Below are positions 1 through 8,581 of a DNA stretch of 64,000 nucleotides, piece by piece. Each line of letters starts with the position of its first letter. The first letter of the stretch is position 1. The notes under the pieces are model-generated. The model searched no databases, had not been told where the DNA came from, and saw only the letters and a list, made by a program, of their open reading frames with translations. Source of the stretch: Gaiellasilicea sp963802765 (GTDB lineage: Bacteria > Actinomycetota > Thermoleophilia > Gaiellales > Gaiellaceae); NCBI GenBank assembly GCA_963802765.1, contig CAWDJZ010000008.1, forward strand, positions 67,128 to 131,127, read 5' to 3'. The position numbers and the translations under genes were made by a program.

Positions 1-1118
1 ACCACCGGCACCGGGCTCTCGGAGTTTCGCCCGAAGAGCACCATGAGCAGGTCGGCCTGCTCGGGCTTCGTCGGCATTCCGGTCGATGGCCCGGCGCGCT
101 GGATGTCGAGCACGAGCAGCGGCAGCTCGAGCATGATCCCGAGCCCGACCGTCTCCTGCTTGAGCACGACGCCGGGCCCCGCGGAGGTCGTGACGCCGAG
201 CGAGCCTCCGAACGCCGCGCCGAGTGCCGCACCGGCGGCCGCGATTTCGTCCTCGGCCTGGAAGGTGCGGACGCCGAAGGACTTGTGCCGCGCCAGCTCC
301 TCGAGGATCGAGCTCGCCGGCGTGATCGGGTAGGCGCCAAGGAAGAGATCGAGCCCTGAGAGCTTCGACGCTGCGATCAGCCCGTAGGCGAGCGCCGTGT
401 TGCCGGTGATCTGCCGGTAGGTGCCGGGCGCCAGCTTCGCCGGCGCGACCTCGTAGCTGACCGCGAAGTCCTCGGAGGTCTCGCCGTATGCGTAGCCCGC
501 CTTGAACGCGGTCGCGTTCGCCTGCGCGATCTCGGGCCGCTTCGCGAACTTTCGCTCGACGAACTCGAGCGTCCCCTCGGTGGGCCGGTGGTAGAGCCAG
601 CTCATCAGCCCGAGCGCGAAGAAGTTCTTCGAGCGCTCGGCCTCGCGGGGCGTGATCCCCTCGATCCCCTTCAGAGCGCCCACCGTCATCGACGTGAGCC
701 CGACTTCGTGGACGTGGAAGTCGTCGAGCGACCCGTCCTCGAGCGGGTTGACGTCGTAGCCGGCCTTTTGGAGGTTGCGCTCCTTGAACGTGTCGGTGTC
801 GACGATCAACGTCCCGCCTTTCGGCAGGTCGCCGATGTTCGTCTTCAGCGCCGCGGGGTTCATCGCCACGAGGACGCTGGGCGCGTCTCCGGGGGTGAGG
901 ATGTCGTGGTCGGCGAAGTGGAGCTGGAAACCGGAGACGCCCGGCAGCGACCCGGCGGGCGCTCGGATCTCGGCCGGGAAGTCCGGGAGCGTCGCAAGGT
1001 CGTTCCCGAGGAGGGCGGTCTCGCTCGTGAAGCGGTCTCCCGTGAGCTGCATCCCGTCACCCGAGTCACCCGCGAAGCGGATGATCACGCGGTCGAGCTG
1101 CTCGACGGCCTTGGCCAC
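1..1118 (-). CDS. korA: 2-oxoglutarate:ferredoxin oxidoreductase alpha subunit, KorA (3' end cut by window)
   Basis: Catalytic alpha subunit of a 2-oxoacid:ferredoxin oxidoreductase, which would convert 2-oxoglutarate and CoA to succinyl-CoA and reduce ferredoxin in the cytoplasm together with a KorB beta subunit lying outside the window. The protein starts at a GTG (1118) with VAKAVEQLDRVIIRFAG, then GDSGDGMQLTG, the opening of the gamma-type domain. It runs through a linker (YGETSEDFAVSYEVAP) into the pyrimidine-binding POR_N domain (ITGNTALAYGL, GAYPITPASSILEEL, FQAEDEIAAAGAALGA, TTSAGPGVVLKQE). The gamma-alpha fusion is the usual actinobacterial form. About 372 residues are visible and the C-terminal part continues past base 1. 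Substrate assignment to 2-oxoglutarate rather than pyruvate rests on family resemblance. Confidence 0.88.
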   Translation of the reverse strand, partial: MAKAVEQLDRVIIRFAGDSGDGMQLTGDRFTSETALLGNDLATLPDFPAEIRAPAGSLPGVSGFQLHFADHDILTPGDAPSVLVAMNPAALKTNIGDLPKGGTLIVDTDTFKERNLQKAGYDVNPLEDGSLDDFHVHEVGLTSMTVGALKGIEGITPREAERSKNFFALGLMSWLYHRPTEGTLEFVERKFAKRPEIAQANATAFKAGYAYGETSEDFAVSYEVAPAKLAPGTYRQITGNTALAYGLIAASKLSGLDLFLGAYPITPASSILEELARHKSFGVRTFQAEDEIAAAGAALGAAFGGSLGVTTSAGPGVVLKQETVGLGIMLELPLLVLDIQRAGPSTGMPTKPEQADLLMVLFGRNSESPVPV

Positions 1119-1177
1119 GCCTTAGGTATAGCGCAAGCCCGCGACCGTCGAATCGAGGCTCGGGGCGCTCGAAACGG

Positions 1178-1411
1178 CTATCCGGCCGGTTGACGCACGA
1201 CCGTCAAGCCCCACGCCTGGCCGGACTCGAACAGCTCGTCCGGATCGACGTCGTCGCGCCAGCCGATGAAGTGCTTCGCCGGGTCGTCCGGCGTGGAGCC
1301 GAAGACGGCCGCCCGCTCGGCGACCTCCTCCTCCTCCTGGCCGCGCTCGAGCTCCTCGAGCCGCCGCTCCGCCTCTTCGGCCGCCGGGCCTTCCATGTAG
1401 CCCCTAGGCAT
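1178..1411 (-). CDS. small acidic hypothetical protein (77 aa)
   Basis: Unrecognised 77-residue protein. The ATG lies inside the last codons of the upstream VOC gene (8-base overlap), so it is probably translated by coupling; a second ATG at 1396 (MEGPAAEEAERR) is an alternative start. The middle is a charged Glu/Arg-rich helix likely to be a short coiled coil, followed by a more ordered tail with WRDDVDPDELFESGQAW. No signal peptide or membrane segment is seen. Function unknown; the overlap with the dioxygenase-like gene is the only context clue. Confidence 0.6.
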   Translation of the reverse strand: MPRGYMEGPAAEEAERRLEELERGQEEEEVAERAAVFGSTPDDPAKHFIGWRDDVDPDELFESGQAWGLTVVRQPAG

Positions 1412-2297
1412 CGGCCACCGAGAGCACGAGCCGGTTGCCGGACGGATCGACGAGAGTGGTGCCGCCGCCGCCGAGGCGGCCGAGCACGCGCTCGCGCTCG
1501 GCCTCGTCCGGCAGGATGATCGTCGCCTGGCGAAGCGCGGCCGTTCCGGCGGGCGGGCTCGGCGCGCCGGCGCTCTCCCACGTGTTCGCACCCAGATGGT
1601 GGTGGTAGCCGCCTGCTGCGAGAAACGCGGCCTGATCCCGGAACGCCGCCATCAGCGCGAAGCCGAGCTGGTCTCGGTAGAAGGCGACGGTCTCCGGGAT
1701 CCTCGACACCTTCAGGTGGACGTGGCCCATCGTCGTGCCGGCCGGCAGGCCGTCGAACGGCTCCGCTGCCGGATCCTCGAGCTCGGCCAGCAGGTCCTGG
1801 ACGTCGAGCGGCTGGGTCGTGAGCCGCATGTCGACCTGTCCCTCCCAGACGCTCTTCGGGCGGTCCCAGTAGATCTCGATCCCGTGCGCATCCGGGTCTG
1901 AGAGGTAGAGCGCCTCGCTGACGAAGTGGTCCGAGAGCCCGGTCAACGGCACACGGTCGCGCGCGGCGTGCGCGAGCCAGCGGGCCAGATCGCGCCGCTC
2001 CGGGACGAGCAGAGCGAAGTGGTAGAGGCCCGTGAAGCCGACGGCGGGTTGCGCGCCCGGCTCCTCGACGAGCACCAGCAGCTCCCGCCCGTCAGCGCCA
2101 AGCGATGCGCGGCCGTCCTCCTGCTCCAGCACCGCCAGCCCGATCGCGGTGCGGTAGTAGTCGAGCGACCGCTCGAGGTCCGAGACGGTCAGGTGCACGG
2201 GGCCCATCGAGGTCAGCGGCGAGATCTCGGCCTGCGCAGGCGCGCCCGCAGCCTCAAGCTCCTCCGGGTCGAGCGGCGCCTCCACGGGATCAACCAC
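1404..2297 (-). CDS. two-domain VOC (glyoxalase/extradiol dioxygenase-like) protein
   Basis: 297-residue protein of the vicinal-oxygen-chelate superfamily with two tandem domains, resembling the CatE type of catechol-2,3-dioxygenase. Domain 1 (about residues 30-150) carries the metal-ligand patterns GPVHLTVSD and a His in GLYHFALLV and ends with IEIYWDRP; domain 2 (about 185-295) has GHVHLKVS, a His cluster YHHHLGANTWES, and a short final strand NRLVLSVAD instead of the canonical Glu. Such enzymes use Fe(II) or Mn(II), but VOC members also include isomerases and glyoxalases, so the substrate is unknown. Downstream it overlaps the 77-residue gene. Confidence 0.8.
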   Translation of the reverse strand: MVDPVEAPLDPEELEAAGAPAQAEISPLTSMGPVHLTVSDLERSLDYYRTAIGLAVLEQEDGRASLGADGRELLVLVEEPGAQPAVGFTGLYHFALLVPERRDLARWLAHAARDRVPLTGLSDHFVSEALYLSDPDAHGIEIYWDRPKSVWEGQVDMRLTTQPLDVQDLLAELEDPAAEPFDGLPAGTTMGHVHLKVSRIPETVAFYRDQLGFALMAAFRDQAAFLAAGGYHHHLGANTWESAGAPSPPAGTAALRQATIILPDEAERERVLGRLGGGGTTLVDPSGNRLVLSVADA

Positions 2298-2408
2298 CCG
2301 ATGAGTGTCGCACGCGCGGCCGCGAAGCGGACGCCTTCAGGGATCTTGCGCGTCGCGCATCCGCGAGAGCGGATCCGCGACCTGCGCAGCTAATACAGCG
2401 TCGCAGCT

Positions 2409-2969
2409 CTAATACAACGCCGCCGCCAGCTTGCGGCGGTAGCGCAAGGTCAGGGGATGCTCCTGGCCGAGCTCCTCGAAGAGGAGCACCATCAATTCGC
2501 GGATCCGGTCGCGCCGCTCGCCCTCGGCGTGGTCGACCTCCTCGAGCAGGACGCGCAGCGCCAGCTCGTGGTCACCGCGCTCCAGCGCCGGCAGCACCTC
2601 GGGGAACTCCCCGCTCTCCTGGAGCTCGGCGACGACGCGATCGAGCGGTGAGGGACCGGTCAAGCCGTCGAGAAACTGCCCGACGACCATCGGCGGCTGG
2701 GCGCCGACGAACTCCTTCACGACTTCGCCGTTCCGAAACGCCTTCACGGCCGGGATGCCGCTGATCCCGTAACGCTGCGACAGCTCCTGGTTCTCGTCGA
2801 CGTTCAGCTTCGCGAGCGTGATACCCGGCCGCTCGGCGACGGCCTGCTCGAGCACCGGCGCGAGGGCATGGCACGGGCCACACCAGGGCGCCCAGAAGTC
2901 GACGACGACCGGGGCCTCCCGCGACGCCTCGAGCACGTCACGCTCGAACGTCTGCTCGGTCACCTCCAT
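2409..2969 (-). CDS. thioredoxin-domain co-chaperone (CnoX/YbbN-like)
   Basis: 186-residue cytoplasmic thioredoxin. The N-terminal domain (about 1-108) has the active site WCGPC at residues 29-33 and the cis-Pro loop GISGIPAVKAF. The C-terminal extension (about 110-186) is helical and tetratricopeptide-like (LPALERGDHELALRVLLEEV), the architecture of CnoX/YbbN, a thioredoxin-fold holdase that protects proteins from oxidation and hands them to chaperones. Unlike E. coli YbbN the CxxC here is complete, so it should also be redox active, as in many actinobacterial versions. No signal peptide. Monocistronic by spacing. Confidence 0.88.
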   Translation of the reverse strand: MEVTEQTFERDVLEASREAPVVVDFWAPWCGPCHALAPVLEQAVAERPGITLAKLNVDENQELSQRYGISGIPAVKAFRNGEVVKEFVGAQPPMVVGQFLDGLTGPSPLDRVVAELQESGEFPEVLPALERGDHELALRVLLEEVDHAEGERRDRIRELMVLLFEELGQEHPLTLRYRRKLAAALY

Positions 2970-3799
2970 CGCGGCCCACCGTAGCCGTCCGCGTTAGCGC
3001 TGCGTGTAGCGGACGAGCTCGAGCCGCGCGCCCGGGCCCTGCTCGGACGACAACGAGCCCGACGTCCGAGCGGGTCGTCGAACGCCGCGACGTCGACGAG
3101 CCGGCAGAAGCCCGTGGTCGTCGTCAGCTCGTGACGACAGCGGCGCCGCTTACGAGCGAGGTAGAGCCGAGGGCCAGCACGGTCGAGCGGTCCGGCTGAC
3201 CGGAACCTCGACGTGCCAGCGCCCTCGACCGGGACGACCAGACCACTTCAGTACCGTCTCGCGCGGGACGTGTCGAGGCCAGGACTCCATCTCGTCCAGC
3301 CAGGACATGCTCGGGGCCCGAGCCCATGCATGTCCACAGCGAAACGGTTGCAGCAGTGCGAGCTTCCGCCAGCTGAGTCGGTGAAGCGAAGCGTAACCGT
3401 GCTGGTCGGGGGCCACGACGCGCCACGTCCAGCCGGGACATGTCGGGGCCAGGACCCAGCACGTCCAGCCAGGACATGTCGGGGCAGGACCTGATCGATG
3501 TCCACGGCAGCCGGTGCAGAGGCCTCGAGTTCCGCGAGCCGCGGCGCTGGAGAGAACGTCGTCGAGGGTCGCCTGCTCGCACTGCGGAACGGAGCTCCCG
3601 GCGAACGCGACGTTCTGCCCGTCGCGCGGCCGGCGTCGCCGATGCGCCGCCGAGCGACGGCAACGATGAGCAGCATCGACATCGCAGCACGTCGAGCCGC
3701 GCTGCGTTCGCGGCTCGGGCCGCCAGTCTTCGTCTGCAACCGAGGTCGTTTCGCCCGAATCAGGCGCCGGACGTCGCCGACACCGCGAAGGACTGGCGA
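2970..3799. other. 830-base stretch without a convincing gene
   Basis: All frames here give low-complexity Arg/Ser-rich translations with no recognisable family, and the long frames crossing it on the plus strand are antisense to the O-antigen-ligase gene. The stretch contains the degenerate 36-base repeats listed separately. Near 3000-3110 on the minus strand there are short coding-like pieces in different frames (for example GARLELVRYTQR before a stop), which could be the remnant of a decayed gene; this is weak. No terminator was seen. Confidence 0.5.
3265..3495. repeat. degenerate 36-base tandem repeat, two clusters
   Basis: Two clusters of a 36-base unit. Units at 3424-3459 and 3460-3495 are head-to-tail and differ at only a few positions; both contain CACGTCCAGCC, then GGACATGTC with the palindrome GACATGTC, then GGGGC.AGGAC. 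A more diverged pair lies at about 3265-3326 (second unit 3291-3326). The period is 12 codons, but no frame looks like a real gene. There are no unique spacers between adjacent units, so it is not a CRISPR array. Confidence 0.6.
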
Positions 3800-5104
3800 T
3801 CAAGCGCGCTCGCCGGCCAGCGCCCAGAGCACGAACGCGAGCCAGTGGACGCCGATCACGTCCGTCTGGATCGCGAGGACGAGCACGGCCGCGAGCGACG
3901 CCCCGAGCCAGGGGGCACGGCGAAACGTGACGGCCAGCAGCGAGACGTTCCACGCGACGAACGCGAGCATTCCGAGCAGCCCGAGCTCGACACCGAGCTC
4001 CGTGTAGGTCGACTCACCGGCCTTGATCTCGGCCCCGGTGCGTTTCGCCGTCACTCCCGCGTTGCCCAGCCCGTAGCCCCAGGGATGGCGGACTACGGCC
4101 TCGACCCCGTCCCGGAGGTTGTCGAGGTGGCTGTCGACCGAGGACTCGTCGAGGCTCGTCGGGTCGCCGCTCGTTTCCTCGATCTGTCCACCCGCGCGCT
4201 GGATCTCGAGCTCGGCCGGTGTGAAGCGGGTCTCGGGCCCGATGTCCGGATAGGCACGGACGAAGAAGAGGCCGGCCGCGACAAGTACGACCGCCGCGGC
4301 GATCGGCCACCACGTCCGGAGAGCGAAGGCGAGCACGGCGAGCCCCACGGCGAGCGCAGCGATCGCAGTGCGGGAGTAGGTGAAGAAGAGACCGACCGCG
4401 AGCAGCGCCATCACCGCCGGGAGCCAGCGGCTGCCGCGCTGCCAGGTCACCGCGACGAGGATCGCGACGAGCAGCAGGTAGGCCGTCGCGAGCGGGCTGA
4501 GAAACGTCGAGACGAGCCGTCGCAACGGCCGCTCGTCCCCCGGGTTGTAGATCCAGTTCTCCGGCAGGCCCGAGAGGCCCAGGTACTCGAGCCCGAGCTG
4601 CTCCTCGAACCAGCCGGGGACACCCGAGTCGCGCCAGGTCTGGAGCGAGATGGTGTAGACGTCGACGAGCCCCCACGCCGCGACCACGGCGGCGATGCCG
4701 AGGATCAGGTAGCCGATCCTGCGCCGCTCAGCCTCGCCGAGCGTGATTCCGCGGCCGAGGAAGTAGGCGGCGACCGGCGTCAGGTCGTGGCGGAGGCCGT
4801 AGAGGACGCTTCGCGCCGAGGCGTCGCCGCCGAGCCAGTCCTGGGGGATGACCGCGTAGAGCAGGACGAAGCCGGCGTAGGCGAGTGCGAGCCAGTCGGT
4901 CGTCGTCGCGGAGAAGGGGATGCCGCGGTGGTGCCACACGATCGCGCCGAGCCCGAGCGCCAGCAGCACCTCCTTCCACGCCGACACCGCGTCGAGCGCG
5001 ACATCGCGAACGCCTGCGTCCCAGAGCATGGCCATGACGAGGTTGTGGAGCGGGAGCGCGACGACGAACGCGTACAGCACCCACCGCGGTATCCGCTCAC
5101 TCAA
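3800..5104 (-). CDS. O-antigen ligase/polymerase-like membrane protein (Wzy_C family)
   Basis: 434-residue polytopic membrane protein with roughly ten hydrophobic segments and a large extracytoplasmic loop (about residues 300-350) leading to the family signature HPWGYGLGNAG and ESTYTELGVELGLLG, as in O-antigen ligases and polymerases. These proteins join or polymerise surface glycans at the outer face of the cytoplasmic membrane. The start overlaps the end of the upstream methyltransferase by 8 bases, so the two are co-translated, which suggests a surface glycan or exopolysaccharide role. In an actinobacterium the substrate is unlikely to be true LPS; exact chemistry unknown. Confidence 0.8.
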   Translation of the reverse strand: MSERIPRWVLYAFVVALPLHNLVMAMLWDAGVRDVALDAVSAWKEVLLALGLGAIVWHHRGIPFSATTTDWLALAYAGFVLLYAVIPQDWLGGDASARSVLYGLRHDLTPVAAYFLGRGITLGEAERRRIGYLILGIAAVVAAWGLVDVYTISLQTWRDSGVPGWFEEQLGLEYLGLSGLPENWIYNPGDERPLRRLVSTFLSPLATAYLLLVAILVAVTWQRGSRWLPAVMALLAVGLFFTYSRTAIAALAVGLAVLAFALRTWWPIAAAVVLVAAGLFFVRAYPDIGPETRFTPAELEIQRAGGQIEETSGDPTSLDESSVDSHLDNLRDGVEAVVRHPWGYGLGNAGVTAKRTGAEIKAGESTYTELGVELGLLGMLAFVAWNVSLLAVTFRRAPWLGASLAAVLVLAIQTDVIGVHWLAFVLWALAGERA

Positions 5105-5708
5105 CGACGGCCACCAGCGTCATCCCCAAGTTGACGACGCGCGCGCCCGGTGGAAGGAGGTCGCGCAACGAGCCCGGGCCGAGCAGGTGGTTCTCCTTCG
5201 CCCACGGCTTCCGCGCAAGATCGTAGGCGCGGTGCGAGAGCCGGTCCGGCAGCCAGTGCACGAGCGGCAGCCGGGTGTGCACCTCGACCGGGAACCAGCG
5301 ATTCGGCGTCGTCACGAACACGCGCTGCGCGACGCGCACCGCCTCGGCGACGAAGCGCCGCTGCTCCTCACGCCCGCCCACGTGCTCGATCACGGCGTTC
5401 GAGAACGCAATCTCGAATGCGTCGTCCTCGAACGGAAGGGCCAGCGCATCACCCTGCACGTAGTGCGCCTCGGGATAGCGGCTTCGAAAGCGGGCCCCCT
5501 CGTGCAGCCCGAGCGCGGTGACCTGCGCCGGCCAGGGGTAGAGCTCCTCGAAGAAGTTCAGCGTCCCGCAGCCGGCGTGCTCGCCGAAGCCGACGTCGTC
5601 GACGCCGATGTCGAGCACGGTCGTGTCCGCGGTCGGCGCCATCGTCTCCATGAAGAGACCGAACTTGCGCCGGCGGGACCGCAGCGAGATCTGGTCCGCG
5701 AGCTTCAT
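5097..5708 (-). CDS. class I SAM-dependent methyltransferase
   Basis: 203-residue protein with a degenerate motif I (VLDIGVDDVGFGE), an acidic post-I region, VQGDALALPFEDDAFEIAFSNAVIEHV (motifs II/III of the methyltransferase_11 type) and a C-terminal part resembling methyltransferases found in glycan clusters (FVTTPNRWFPVEVHTRLP). No membrane segment; cytoplasmic. Coupled to the O-antigen-ligase-like gene (8-base overlap), so a role in modifying or capping a surface glycan or lipid-linked sugar is plausible. Substrate unknown. Confidence 0.82.
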   Translation of the reverse strand: MKLADQISLRSRRRKFGLFMETMAPTADTTVLDIGVDDVGFGEHAGCGTLNFFEELYPWPAQVTALGLHEGARFRSRYPEAHYVQGDALALPFEDDAFEIAFSNAVIEHVGGREEQRRFVAEAVRVAQRVFVTTPNRWFPVEVHTRLPLVHWLPDRLSHRAYDLARKPWAKENHLLGPGSLRDLLPPGARVVNLGMTLVAVVE

Positions 5709-5734
5709 CAGGGCACAAGAGTAAGGTCGGACAC

Positions 5735-6560
5735 GTGCTCGAGGACGTCGTCAGACCGCGCGGGCCGTACCGGCTCGGCCTGAGCACGTACGGCCGCGAC
5801 CTCCATGAGACACCGCTGCCCGGCGGTCGCCACGGCTCCGCGTGGCAGGGCGCCGACGGCCTCGTGCGGCTGCGCGCGTCCGACGAGGAGTCGCTTGTCC
5901 TGCTCCGCTTCGTGCTCGCACTCGACGCCGACACGACCCCGTTCGTCGAGCGCTTCCGGCGCGACCCGCTGCTCGGCCGGTCGATCCGCGGGCTGCACGG
6001 GCTGCGGCCGCTACGTCGCCCGACCGTCGCGCACGCGCTCCTGCGGGCGGTCTGTGGCCAGTTGATCGAGGCAAGGCGCGCGCTTGCGATCGAACGGTCG
6101 ATCTTGCGTGCGTGCGGCGACTCGGCTCCCGACCGTCACGCCCTCGGCGCCCTCTCGCCGGCCGAGCTGCGCCGGCTCGGGCTCGCGTCGCCGCGCGCGG
6201 CGACGCTCGTTCGGGTCTGCCGCTCGGTCGACCTGGAAGGGCTGCGTGGCCGTCCGGTCGAGGCCGTCGCGCACGCGGCTCCTGCGCGAGCGCGGGCTCG
6301 GCCCGTGGTCGCTCGGCGTGATCGCGCTGCAAGGGCTCGGCTCGTATCGATACGGGCTCGTCGGCGACCTCGGCCTCGTCAAGCTCTGCTCGGCGCTCCG
6401 CGGCCGCTGGGTCGAGGTCGAGGAGACCGCCGAGCTGCTGGCGCCCTACGAGGAATGGGCCGGGCTCGCGGGCGTCTACCTGCTCCGCGGCTGGAGTCGT
6501 GGCCTCGTCCCCGGCGCCAGCGCCGACCGCGCGCGGCTGGTTCGCTCGCGCGCCGCTTGA
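5735..6560 (+). CDS. DNA-3-methyladenine glycosylase (AlkA-like), frame-interrupted
   Basis: Helix-hairpin-helix base-excision glycosylase that would remove alkylated purines from DNA. The N-terminal part reads from a GTG at 5735 (RGPYRLGLSTYGRDLHE) through an AlkA-type core (AVCGQLIEARRALAIERSIL, LGALSPAELRRLGLASPRA). The rest, including the hallmark GLGPWSLGVIALQGLGSYRYGLVGDLGL with the catalytic Asp region, lies in the next frame and ends at 6560. The frame changes near 6265. Both halves are well conserved, so a sequence insertion is more likely than decay. Without the break the protein would be about 275 residues, normal for the family. Confidence 0.78.
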
Positions 6561-6592
6561 CAGAGCGGCGCGACGGAGGCATAGGATCGCCC

Positions 6593-7009
6593 ATGCGGCT
6601 AGGGCACAACTCGAAGATCGACTTGATCAAACGCGTGCCGCTCTTCGCCTCAGCTTCCAAGGCCGAGCTGGAGGAGATCGCATCGATCGCGGACGAGATC
6701 GACCTCCCCGAGGGGAAGGTCGTGATCAAGGAGGGTGACGCGGGCCGGGAGTTCATCGTGCTCATCGAGGGCACGGCGGACGTCGAGCGGGGCGGCCGCA
6801 AGCTGGCATCGCTCGGGCCCGGGGACTTCGCCGGCGAGATCGCGCTGATCGCGAAGCTGCCGCGGACCGCCACCATCACCACGACCTCGCCCGTGCGCGC
6901 GCTCGTGATCACCGACCGCGCCTTCCGCCATCTGCTCGAGCACTCGCCACAGATCCAGATCGGCGTGCTGAACGCGCTCGCGGAACGACTCGCGCCGACC
7001 TCGTTGTAG
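6593..7009 (+). CDS. cyclic-nucleotide-binding domain protein
   Basis: 138-residue single-domain protein starting at the ATG preceding RLGHNSKIDLIKRVPLFA. It has the CRP/PKA-type cNMP-binding fold: LPEGKVVIKEGDAGREFIV, then the phosphate-binding cassette GDFAGEIALIAKLPRTATITT with the conserved Gly-Glu and Arg. There is no DNA-binding or enzymatic domain, so it is probably a stand-alone cAMP/cGMP sensor or regulatory partner. A longer frame running into it from upstream exists only because the preceding glycosylase gene is frame-interrupted. A class III cyclase domain sits in the regulator at 48.5 kb of the same window; any link is inference. Confidence 0.85.
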   Translation: MRLGHNSKIDLIKRVPLFASASKAELEEIASIADEIDLPEGKVVIKEGDAGREFIVLIEGTADVERGGRKLASLGPGDFAGEIALIAKLPRTATITTTSPVRALVITDRAFRHLLEHSPQIQIGVLNALAERLAPTSL

Positions 7010-7024
7010 GCTCAGGCTGCTGCG

Positions 7025-7849
7025 ATGGTGGTCGACGAGCGCAGGATCGCGATCCTCGGCGCCGGGCAGATCGGCGAGGCGCTTCTCATCGGCCTGCTCT
7101 CGTCCGGATGGCGTACGGCCTCCGAGCTGTCCGCTTCGGCACGCCGTGAGGAGCGCGCCGCTGAGCTGCGCGAGCGGCACGGCGTGGCGGTGACGCTCTC
7201 GAACGCCGAGGCCGCCGCCGGAGCCGCGCTCGTCGTGATCGCCGTCAAGCCCCAGGACATCGAGTCGCTGCTCGGCGAGGTCGGACCGCTGCTCCAGCCG
7301 GAGCAGACCGTCCTTTCGATCGCGGCCGCGATCCCGACTGCCGCGATCGAGCGGCACCTCGGCACCGGCGTTCCGGTCGTCCGAGCGATGCCGAACACGC
7401 CGGCGACCGTGCACGAGGGGATCGCGGGCATCTGCGCGGGCGCGCACGCGGGCGAGGAGCACCTGACGCTCGCCGAGGAGGCGCTGCGCCACCTGGGCGC
7501 GGTCGTGCGCGTCTCCGAGCCGTACATGGACGCGGTCACGGCCGTCTCCGGGTCCGGCCCGGCCTATTTCGCGCTGCTCGCGGAGGCGATGATCGAGGCG
7601 GGCATTCTGCTCGGGCTCTCACGTGAGATCTCGACGCAGCTCGTCGTCCAGACAATGCTCGGCACCGCGAAGCAGCTGCGCGACCTCGGAATGCATCCCG
7701 TCGAGCTGCGCGAGATGGTCACCTCGCCGGGCGGGACGACGATCGCGGCGATTCGCGAGCTCGAGCAGGCCGGCGTGCGTGCCGCGTTCCTGAACGCGAT
7801 TCAGGCCGCGATGAACCGCTCGAAAGAGCTGGCCAGCGGCGAGTCATGA
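7025..7849 (+). CDS. proC: pyrroline-5-carboxylate reductase
   Basis: 274-residue ProC: NAD(P)H-dependent reduction of pyrroline-5-carboxylate to L-proline, the last step of proline synthesis in the cytoplasm. Rossmann motif IAILGAGQIGEALLIGLL at the N-terminus, VRAMPNTPATVHEG in the middle, and the C-terminal signature SGSGPAYFALLAEAMIEAG followed by MVTSPGGTTIAAI. Length is typical. It overlaps the following 6-phosphogluconolactonase gene by the 4-base ATGA, so they are co-translated. Confidence 0.95.
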   Translation: MVVDERRIAILGAGQIGEALLIGLLSSGWRTASELSASARREERAAELRERHGVAVTLSNAEAAAGAALVVIAVKPQDIESLLGEVGPLLQPEQTVLSIAAAIPTAAIERHLGTGVPVVRAMPNTPATVHEGIAGICAGAHAGEEHLTLAEEALRHLGAVVRVSEPYMDAVTAVSGSGPAYFALLAEAMIEAGILLGLSREISTQLVVQTMLGTAKQLRDLGMHPVELREMVTSPGGTTIAAIRELEQAGVRAAFLNAIQAAMNRSKELASGES

Positions 7850-8511
7850 CGGTCGAGTTCCGGGTCGTCGAGGACCCGGCGCGAGAAGCTGCTGCTCTCC
7901 TCGTCGAATCCGGCCGCGTGATCGCGCTCTCGGGCGGGTCGACGGCCGGCCCCGCATACCGGCTGGCCGCCGAGGCGCGCCTGGATTGGACGGGCGTGCA
8001 GGTGTGGTTCGCGGACGAGCGCGCGGTGCCGCCGTACGACGAGCGCTCCAACTACCGGCTCGTGCGAACTACCCTCATCGACGCGCTCTCGCGGCCGCCG
8101 GAAATGCACCGGATCAAGGGCGAGCTCGGTGCGGAGGAGGCCGCCGCCCGCTACGACGATGAGCTCGAGGGGGTAACGCTCGACTTCGCCCTGAATGGGA
8201 TCGGCGCCGACGGGCATACCGCCTCGCTTTTTCCGGGCTCGCCGGCGCTCGCGAGCGAGCGCCGGGCCGTGGCGGCGGAGGCGGGGCTCGAGCCGTTCGT
8301 CCCGCGCGTGACGCTGACACCGCCCATCTTCGCGCAGGCACGCCTCCTCGTGTACCTCGTCACGGGCGAGGAGAAAGCCACGGCGGTCCGACGGGCGTTC
8401 GCCGAAGAGCCGAGCCCGGCGACACCGGCGAGCCTCGTCCGCGGCGAGGAGACGATCGCGTTGCTCGACGCCGCGGCCGCCTCGCAGCTGCCGGCGTTCA
8501 GCAACTCCTAA
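7846..8511 (+). CDS. pgl: 6-phosphogluconolactonase
   Basis: 221-residue DevB/NagB-fold enzyme that hydrolyses 6-phosphogluconolactone in the oxidative pentose phosphate pathway. Signatures: IALSGGSTAGPAYRLAA, VWFADERAVPPYDERSNYR and NGIGADGHTASLFPGSPAL, the last containing the conserved GADGHTASLFPG of lactonases as opposed to glucosamine-6-phosphate deaminases. The ATG overlaps the stop of proC. Length normal. Confidence 0.93.
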   Translation: MTVEFRVVEDPAREAAALLVESGRVIALSGGSTAGPAYRLAAEARLDWTGVQVWFADERAVPPYDERSNYRLVRTTLIDALSRPPEMHRIKGELGAEEAAARYDDELEGVTLDFALNGIGADGHTASLFPGSPALASERRAVAAEAGLEPFVPRVTLTPPIFAQARLLVYLVTGEEKATAVRRAFAEEPSPATPASLVRGEETIALLDAAAASQLPAFSNS

Positions 8512-8581
8512 GCGCCGTGTAAGACCGTCGCAAGATCGCCGCGCAAGGCTCCCTGAGTCATCACGACGAAGGGAGGCACTC

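Noticed and set aside
3265..3495. CRISPR array
   Set aside because: Units are 36 bases but abut each other with no unique spacers, and no cas gene is present.
3440..5134. Long plus-strand open frame of 564 codons
   Set aside because: Its product is Arg/Glu-rich low-complexity antisense of the O-antigen-ligase-like gene, which has clear membrane segments and family motifs on the minus strand.
5735..7009. Apparent fusion of a DNA glycosylase and a cyclic-nucleotide-binding domain
   Set aside because: The join crosses about 100 nonsense-like Arg-rich codons that are an out-of-frame reading of the glycosylase C-terminus. The second gene has its own ATG.
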